Part shown: positions 55,796 to 61,389 of the stretch, one piece after another
How the letters are laid out: every line of letters begins with the position of its first letter
How positions within the stretch are numbered: the first letter of the stretch is position 1
Assembly: GCA_963704505.1 (NCBI GenBank)
Contig: OY969912.1
Location: 806,001 to 870,000, forward strand
Direction: 5' to 3'
Length of the DNA stretch: 64,000 nt
DNA from: VRUE01 sp963704505
Lineage (GTDB): Bacteria; Actinomycetota; Thermoleophilia; Solirubrobacterales; 70-9
Program-made: the position numbers and the translations under genes
Notes under the pieces: model-generated
Seen by the model: only the letters and a program-made list of their open reading frames with translations
What the model was told of the DNA's origin: nothing
Databases searched by the model: none

Positions 55796-56374
55796 ATGAT
55801 CGGGAAACGCCATACCCAGACCGCCCGCCGGGGCCATCGCTTCCTCTTGGCTTCATCGTTGCTGGCTCTGCTGGCATTTGCTTTTTCTCCGGTGGCGCTG
55901 GCGACGGACTCGAGTGGGGCACAGTATGAAGACGCCCTCCCTACCCCGACCGGGGGTAAGAAGCCGGTACAGAAGTCCCAGCCGAAGGCTCATACGTCCT
56001 CGGAACAGGGCGGCACCCCGGCGCCCGGCAACAGTGGCGGCTCAGGCCCGTCGGGTGGCGAAGCGGGTTCGAATCCATCGTCTTCCGAAAACAGCTCCAC
56101 CCCGGCGACTGGTAACGGCGGCGGCTCGCATCAGGGTAGCCAAAAGGGCGGCCAGGACGGCAACAAGGCCGGTGCCCAGAAGCAATCGGCGTCGCAGCCG
56201 AGCGCCTCGGCGGGCTCGAGCCAGACTTCGTCTGACGATGGCGGCGGCTCCTCGCCACTGGTTCCGATCCTGATCGCGATCGCGGTTCTCGCGGCGGTCT
56301 CGGTCGGCGTCGTGATCATGCGACAGCGGCGCCAGCGCGACGGCGGGCAGGTCTCGCCCAAGCCGAGTAGCTGA
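55796..56374 (+). CDS. Mucin-like secreted membrane protein, function unknown
   Basis: A 192-residue protein: signal peptide (FLLASSLLALLAFAFSPVALA, mature from about residue 37), ~110 residues almost entirely Ser, Gly, Pro, Gln, Asn and Thr (GGTPAPGNSGGSGPSGGEAG), then a C-terminal transmembrane helix (VPILIAIAVLAAVSVGVVI) followed by RQRRQR. There is no LPxTG. The topology is that of a type I membrane protein with a disordered, possibly heavily glycosylated stalk. It is 2 bp upstream of the glycoside hydrolase gene and probably co-transcribed, so the two may act together at the surface. Confidence 0.78.
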   Translation: MIGKRHTQTARRGHRFLLASSLLALLAFAFSPVALATDSSGAQYEDALPTPTGGKKPVQKSQPKAHTSSEQGGTPAPGNSGGSGPSGGEAGSNPSSSENSSTPATGNGGGSHQGSQKGGQDGNKAGAQKQSASQPSASAGSSQTSSDDGGGSSPLVPILIAIAVLAAVSVGVVIMRQRRQRDGGQVSPKPSS

Positions 56375-56376
56375 TC

Positions 56377-57540
56377 GTGCGTACACAGCGACCGAGGTCC
56401 GGCAAGGCTGCCGTGCGGATCTGGCTGACGGCTTTTGCCGCTTCGCTTGCGGCGATTGCCGTCCTCGCGTCCTCCGCGCTCGCCGTTCCGGCCAACTTCT
56501 GGGGCGTGGTCCCGCAGTCGGCGTTGACCAGCGAACAGCTGCAGCGCCTCAAACGCGGCGGCGTCACCAACATCCGCCTGCCGATCCCCTGGGGGACCTT
56601 GCAGCCGCTGCAGAGCAACCCGATCGACTGGTCGGGAATCGACGCTTCGGTCGCCCGTGCCTCGGAAGCCGGGATCTCGGTCCTGCCGTACGTCTTCGCC
56701 GCGCCGGAATGGTTGGTGCCCGGCGAAGTGATCGACCCAGGGATCGGCGCCAGGGCGCCGCGCAACCTGCCGATCAAGACGCCGACGCAGAGCGCCGCCT
56801 GGACTGCCTTCCTGCAGGAAGCGGTCGGACGCTATGGGCCCGGCGGCAAGTTCTGGGCGGCCAACCCGGCTCTCCCGGAAAGGGCGATCCGCACCTGGCA
56901 GATCTGGAACGAGCCCAACTTCAAGTACTTCGCCGCGCGGCCCAACCCGAAGGAATACGGGCAGCTCGTCAAGGTCTCCTACAGCGCGATCCGCGCGGTC
57001 GACCCGGGCGGGAAAATCGTCCTCGGCGGGCTCTTCGTGCGGCCGAAAGAGGCGGAAGACAAAACCGCGAGGCCGCGTCGGGCGCTGTTCGCGACCGAAT
57101 TCCTCCAGCAGATGTACAAGCAGACGCCGGGGATCAAGAACAAGTTCGTCGGCATCGCCCTGCACCCGTACACGACCAAGTACCAGGATCTCGAACCGGA
57201 CATCGAAGCGATCCGCGAAGTGCTCAAAAAAAGCGGTGACGCCAACAAGAGCATCTGGATCACCGAGCTGGGCTGGAGCTCGCACCGACCGAGTGCGGCC
57301 AACGGCCACAACAGCTTCGAGAAGGGCACGCAGGGCCAGGCCCAGCAGCTCAAGGGCGCCTACGGCGTTTTGACCAAGAACCAGGCAAAATGGCGGATCA
57401 AGAGCGTCTACTGGTATTCGGTCGACGACAACGCTTCGGTCTGCAACTTCTGCGATGGCTCCGGCCTCTTCGGGCCGGGCTTCAAGGCGAAGCCGAGCTG
57501 GTCGGCGTTCGTCCACTTCACCGGCGGCAGCGTCGGCTGA
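56377..57540 (+). CDS. Secreted glycoside hydrolase, PslG/GH39-like (second copy)
   Basis: A 387-residue paralogue of the hydrolase at 36209: signal peptide (WLTAFAASLAAIAVLASSALA), ANFWGVVPQSAL, acid/base Glu179 in QIWNEPNFKYF, nucleophile Glu297 in WITELGWSS, and the shared C-terminal CNFCDGSGLFGPGFKAKP motif. GTG start 2 bp after the mucin-like gene. The presence of two such hydrolases in one glycan region suggests each edits a polymer made here. The polymer is unknown. Confidence 0.85.
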   Translation: MRTQRPRSGKAAVRIWLTAFAASLAAIAVLASSALAVPANFWGVVPQSALTSEQLQRLKRGGVTNIRLPIPWGTLQPLQSNPIDWSGIDASVARASEAGISVLPYVFAAPEWLVPGEVIDPGIGARAPRNLPIKTPTQSAAWTAFLQEAVGRYGPGGKFWAANPALPERAIRTWQIWNEPNFKYFAARPNPKEYGQLVKVSYSAIRAVDPGGKIVLGGLFVRPKEAEDKTARPRRALFATEFLQQMYKQTPGIKNKFVGIALHPYTTKYQDLEPDIEAIREVLKKSGDANKSIWITELGWSSHRPSAANGHNSFEKGTQGQAQQLKGAYGVLTKNQAKWRIKSVYWYSVDDNASVCNFCDGSGLFGPGFKAKPSWSAFVHFTGGSVG

Positions 57541-57546
57541 GCTGAG

Positions 57547-58512
57547 TTAGCGGGCGAGCCAGGCGCGCCGTCGGCGCAGGGCGGCCCGCAGCCCCCGGGG
57601 GCGGTCGAGCTCGACCGAGTTGCGCGGCGCCGGGCTGGGTCGGTAACGGCGCCATTCGCGCAGGCCGCGCAGCCGCCCCTGAAGAGGGGCCAGGGTGCGG
57701 TCGGCGACGGCCGCGAACAGGACGTAGGCGATGTCGTAGGCGACGATCCCGGGCCCATGGACGAGGAGCTGGCGGGTCGAGGCGTTCTTGGCGAGGACAC
57801 GGACCCGGTTGCGCCCGACGTGGAGGTACTTGAAGCGGGACCCGTGGATCGTGGTCAGCGAGTGATGGTGATGGCCGATCGCACGCGGTGTGTAGAGGGC
57901 GCGCCAGCCCCGGGCCCGCGCCCGCCAGGCGAGGTCGGCGTCCTCGAGGTAGACGAAGAAGCTCTCGTCGTAGCCGCCGACGTCCTCGAGCATCGTGCGG
58001 CGGAAGATCGAGGCGCCGCCCGAGGCGCCGAAGACCTCGCGCGGTTCGGTTTCCCCGGCGGCGGACGGCTGGCCGAGCCTGTGCTCGAAGGCGATCCCGA
58101 GCCGGTCGACGCCGAAGCCGGCCGAGTTGATCCGCTCGCTGCCGTCGGCGAAGCGCAGCTGCGCGGCGACGCTGCCGACCCCGGGCCGGCCCTCGGTGGC
58201 GGCGAGCAGCTCGACCACGGCATCGGCTTCGACCGTCGCGTCGTTGTTCAGCAGGAGCACCCACTCGCCCGAGGTCGCCTCGATCCCCCGCATCACCGCG
58301 GCGGCGAAGCCGACGTTGGCGCCGTTCTCGATCACCCGGACCTGCGGATGGCGCTCGCGCAGGGCCTCGGTCGAGCCGTCCTCGGAGCCGTTGTCGACGA
58401 CCGTCAGGTCGGTCGGGCCATCGACCCGCCCCAGCGCCCGCTCGAGCGAGGCGACGCACTCGAGGAGTGCCTCGCGCTGGCTGAGGTTGACGACTACGGC
58501 CGATACCCGCAT
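57547..58512 (-). CDS. GT2 glycosyltransferase
   Basis: A 321-residue GT-A enzyme: VSAVVVNLSQREALLECVAS, LTVVDNGSEDGSTEALRE, NVGFAAAVMRGIEATSGEW, LLLNNDATVEADAV (metal site) and FFVYLEDADLAWRARARGW. This is the rhamnosyltransferase-like layout. The C-terminus is a basic tail preceded by a hydrophobic segment (GIVAYDIAYVLFAAVA) that may bind membrane. It ends 6 bp from the convergent hydrolase and begins 5 bp after the nucleotidyltransferase gene. Confidence 0.9.
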   Translation of the reverse strand: MRVSAVVVNLSQREALLECVASLERALGRVDGPTDLTVVDNGSEDGSTEALRERHPQVRVIENGANVGFAAAVMRGIEATSGEWVLLLNNDATVEADAVVELLAATEGRPGVGSVAAQLRFADGSERINSAGFGVDRLGIAFEHRLGQPSAAGETEPREVFGASGGASIFRRTMLEDVGGYDESFFVYLEDADLAWRARARGWRALYTPRAIGHHHHSLTTIHGSRFKYLHVGRNRVRVLAKNASTRQLLVHGPGIVAYDIAYVLFAAVADRTLAPLQGRLRGLREWRRYRPSPAPRNSVELDRPRGLRAALRRRRAWLAR

Positions 58513-58517
58513 GTCGC

Positions 58518-59630
58518 TCAGGTCCGGCGCCGAGCGAGTCGGCGGACGGCGTAGCCGGGGACCTGCGAGGGCCGGTCGAGCTCCCAGAAGCCCTGCAGGT
58601 ACCTGACCATCCCGGCGAGGCTGGTCCGTTCGCCCGCCAGCGATGCCTGGGCGCGGTGGCGCTCCCAGAACCACCAGAGCATCGCCAGGGAGCGGCGCGA
58701 GGACGGCGGTTGGGCGAGGGCCTCGTGGGCGCGGCGCTCGCGGCCGGTGACCGGGACCGCGGCCAGGCGGTCCACGACGCCGTCGGCGACCGGGACATCC
58801 ATCTCCTCCTCGAGGAAGGAGATCGCGTCGCGCATCGGCAGGGTCAGGTGGCCGCGGGTCGCCAGCTCGACGACCCGATCCCAGTCGAAGCCGTCGCCGG
58901 CCGCCCGCAGGACCATGAAGGCGTCGGCGACCCAGCGGAACGGCTGGACCGGGTTCCAGGCGGCGCCGTGAACGCAGACATGGAGCAGTTGATCGGGAGG
59001 GGAGAGGGCGAGCAGCCGGGCGCCGCCGACCTCGATCGGCACCGCCGCCTGCCAGAAGTCCTGGTCGAGCCCCGCCCGCCAGAGCATCCCGCTGTGCAGG
59101 TCGATCTCCTGCTCGTCGGCATCGAGGAAGCCGAGCGAGTGACGGACCTCGAGAGCCCTGACGGGATCGCCGGTGCTCGGCTCGAACCCGGCCCCCTCCA
59201 GGGCGGCGACGGCGCGCCCGACGTCGGTGGGGGGCACGGCCAGGTCGAGGTCGATCATCGGGCGCGCCCCGAGGCGCTCGTAGCCGGCACCGATCAGTGC
59301 GCCCCCCTTCAGCACCAGGACCTTGATTTCGCCGGCCTGGAGAGCGTCGATCGCGACGCGGCCCTTCTTCAGCACCATCTGGTTGGCGGCCCAGCTGCGC
59401 CGGTAGACGCCCTTCAGCCGGCCCGCGTCGGGGTCGTCGTCGAGCAGCGGGCCGAGATTGCTGTAGACGAGCGGCAGCAGCCGGTAGGAGCCGTGGTCGA
59501 GGTCGTCGATGTCAGGCGCGCCGCGGCGCCAGCGGGCCCAGGCATCGAGGCCGCGCTCACCCGACCAGAGGGCGGCCTTCAGCAGCAGCTCGTCCTGCGC
59601 AGACGGGGTCCAGATCGCCGGCCTGTTCAC
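58518..59630 (-). CDS. Nucleotidyltransferase family protein (NTP_transf_5-like)
   Basis: A 370-residue protein with the nucleotidyltransferase_5 signature: VLVLKGGALIGAGYERLG (Lys-Gly loop), RPMIDLDLAVPP (Asp-x-Asp metal site) and EIDLHSGMLWR. The C-terminal half is alpha-helical (PFRWVADAFMVLRAAGDGF). Such proteins occur next to ABC exporters in peptide-modification and glycan loci; the substrate is unknown. GTG start inside the ABC transporter stop (GTGA), so the two are translated together. Five bp before the GT2 gene on the same strand. Confidence 0.83.
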   Translation of the reverse strand: MNRPAIWTPSAQDELLLKAALWSGERGLDAWARWRRGAPDIDDLDHGSYRLLPLVYSNLGPLLDDDPDAGRLKGVYRRSWAANQMVLKKGRVAIDALQAGEIKVLVLKGGALIGAGYERLGARPMIDLDLAVPPTDVGRAVAALEGAGFEPSTGDPVRALEVRHSLGFLDADEQEIDLHSGMLWRAGLDQDFWQAAVPIEVGGARLLALSPPDQLLHVCVHGAAWNPVQPFRWVADAFMVLRAAGDGFDWDRVVELATRGHLTLPMRDAISFLEEEMDVPVADGVVDRLAAVPVTGRERRAHEALAQPPSSRRSLAMLWWFWERHRAQASLAGERTSLAGMVRYLQGFWELDRPSQVPGYAVRRLARRRT

Positions 59631-61303
59631 AGCTGCCCCTGCAGGTTGGGGACGTCGGTGTGGAGGCGCCCGCCGCGCACTTCGACGAGGCGGTCGGCGC
59701 GCCTGGCGACGAGCGGGTCGTGGGTGACGAGCAGCAGCGTCGGCTGCGGATCGAGGGCGGCGAGGTTGTCGAGGACGCGGTCGGCGGTTGCCGGGTCGAG
59801 GTGGCTCGTCGGCTCGTCGAGGGCAAGCAGGGGAGGCGAGCCGATCAGCGCCCGGGCGAGCGCGATCCTCTGGCGCTGTCCGGCCGAGAGTCGAATCCCG
59901 TCGTCGCCGACGTTGGTGCGGAAGCCGTCCGGGAGGTCGGCGGCGAACTCGTCGACGGCCGCGAGCGCCGCCGCTCGCTCGATCTCCGCCTCGCCGACGT
60001 CGGGCCGGCCGAAGGCGATGTTGTCGGCGATCGAGCCGCGCATGGCCGAGCTGTCCTGGAGCAGGGCTCCGGTCTGGCGGCGCAGCATGCGGACATCGAT
60101 CTCGTCGAGTGGCTCGCCGTCGACGGCGATCGAGCCGGACCAGGGCCGATAGAGGCCGAGCAGCAGGAGCAGCAGCGTGGTCTTGCCCGCACCGGTCGGG
60201 CCGAGGACGCCGATCGTCTCGCCGGGCTCGACCGCGAGGGAGACGTTCTCGAGCACCGGCGCTTCGTCGCGCGTGTAGCCGAAGCTGACCCCGTCCCAGA
60301 CGATGCCGCCGCGGACCTCGATCGGCCGGCCGCCGTCGCCGTAGGGCTCGCGCTCGTCGTTTTCGAGGACCGCGTCGATCCGTTCGATCGCGGCGAGGCC
60401 GGTGAGCAGGTCGGGGAGCGCCGCGGCGACCCAGTTGAGCTGGCCGCGGGCGAGGGCCAGCACGGCGAGGAAGGCGATCAGGTCGCCGAGGCTCATCGAG
60501 CCTTCGGCTACGGCGATCCCCCCGCCGACGAGGACAACGACGCCGGCGATCCCGCCGAGCGCGACCTGGGCGAGGCCGTAGGCCTGCTGGACCCAGCCGA
60601 TCCGCTGGCCGGCGACGCCGAGCTCGGCTGCCTGGGCGGCATTGGCGGCGCTCGCCTCCTCCTCGGCGGTGCGCAGCTTGATCAGGGTCGAGGAGCGCAG
60701 GGTCTCCAGGGCGAGGCTGCTGAAGGCGTCCGAAGATTCCTGCCAGAGCCTTGTCCGGCGTTTCATCACCCCGCGCAGGAGCCTGCCGACGCCGATCAGG
60801 AGCGGGATCGTGACGACCAGGACGAGGAAGAGGAGGGGCTGGATCACCGCCAGCGTCGCGATCAGGATCGCCGCCGTGCCGAAGGACGGAATCACCACCG
60901 CGAGCAGGTATTTCGCCATCACATCGAGGCGTTCGGTGTCCTGGACGATGAGCGAATGGAGGCGGCTGGCGTCGGTCGAGTCGAAGAAGCTGCGCGGCAG
61001 CCAGATCACGTGGTCGATCAGCTCCGAGCGGATCCGGGCGACGGCGGGCTTGGTCACCTTGAGAACCGCGTAGCGGCCGACCAGGCCGAGCGCCAGGCTG
61101 AGGATGTAGAGGACGAGCGTCGCTGCGCCGATCCAGAGCAGTTCGTTGACGTCTTCGGCCGGGATCGCGTCGTCGAAGGCGCGCCGGACCAGCAGCGCGA
61201 TCGGGATCAGCACCACGGCCTGCGCGACCGAGATCGTCAGGCTCCAGGCAGCGAGGCGTCCCGAGCCGGCGATCAGGCGGGAGAAAGCTCGCCAGACGGG
61301 CAT
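59627..61303 (-). CDS. ABC transporter, fused membrane and ATPase domains
   Basis: A 558-residue half-transporter. The membrane domain (about 1-300) has six helices, for example GRLAAWSLTISVAQAVVLIP and LLAVVIPSFGTAAILIATLA. The ATPase domain (about 320-558) has Walker A GPTGAGKTT, signature LSAGQRQRIALARA and Walker B LLALDEPTSHLD. This is the homodimeric lipid/peptide exporter layout (MsbA-, LmrA- or lasso-peptide-exporter-like). ATG 61303 is preferred because TACGGT lies 6 nt upstream; ATG 61336 is an alternative. The substrate is unknown; lipid-linked oligosaccharide or a peptide are both reasonable. Confidence 0.9.
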   Translation of the reverse strand: MPVWRAFSRLIAGSGRLAAWSLTISVAQAVVLIPIALLVRRAFDDAIPAEDVNELLWIGAATLVLYILSLALGLVGRYAVLKVTKPAVARIRSELIDHVIWLPRSFFDSTDASRLHSLIVQDTERLDVMAKYLLAVVIPSFGTAAILIATLAVIQPLLFLVLVVTIPLLIGVGRLLRGVMKRRTRLWQESSDAFSSLALETLRSSTLIKLRTAEEEASAANAAQAAELGVAGQRIGWVQQAYGLAQVALGGIAGVVVLVGGGIAVAEGSMSLGDLIAFLAVLALARGQLNWVAAALPDLLTGLAAIERIDAVLENDEREPYGDGGRPIEVRGGIVWDGVSFGYTRDEAPVLENVSLAVEPGETIGVLGPTGAGKTTLLLLLLGLYRPWSGSIAVDGEPLDEIDVRMLRRQTGALLQDSSAMRGSIADNIAFGRPDVGEAEIERAAALAAVDEFAADLPDGFRTNVGDDGIRLSAGQRQRIALARALIGSPPLLALDEPTSHLDPATADRVLDNLAALDPQPTLLLVTHDPLVARRADRLVEVRGGRLHTDVPNLQGQL

Positions 61304-61309
61304 CTCCCA

Positions 61310-61315
61310 ACCGTA
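61310..61315 (-). promoter_or_regulatory. -10 hexamer that decides the ABC transporter start
   Basis: TACGGT on the minus strand, 6 nt before ATG 61303. It would lie inside the coding region if ATG 61336 were used. Confidence 0.45.
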
Positions 61316-61376
61316 GCGGTCTCTAACGGGACGCATCCCAGAGCCTTGGGCGCCCGAGCCCGCCAAACCGAGGGCG

Positions 61377-61382
61377 TAGGAT
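61377..61382 (+). promoter_or_regulatory. -10 hexamer of the lhr gene
   Basis: TAGGAT lies 7 nt before TTG 61390 and supports that start; an AGGA within it could alternatively act as a ribosome site. Confidence 0.4.
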
Positions 61383-61389
61383 CGGTGGG

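Noticed and set aside
59631..61310. Upstream extension of the nucleotidyltransferase frame through the ABC transporter gene (total 930 codons)
   Set aside because: The added part reads Arg/Pro-rich nonsense antiparallel to no domain, while the ABC transporter frame holds all expected motifs; the true start is GTG 59630.
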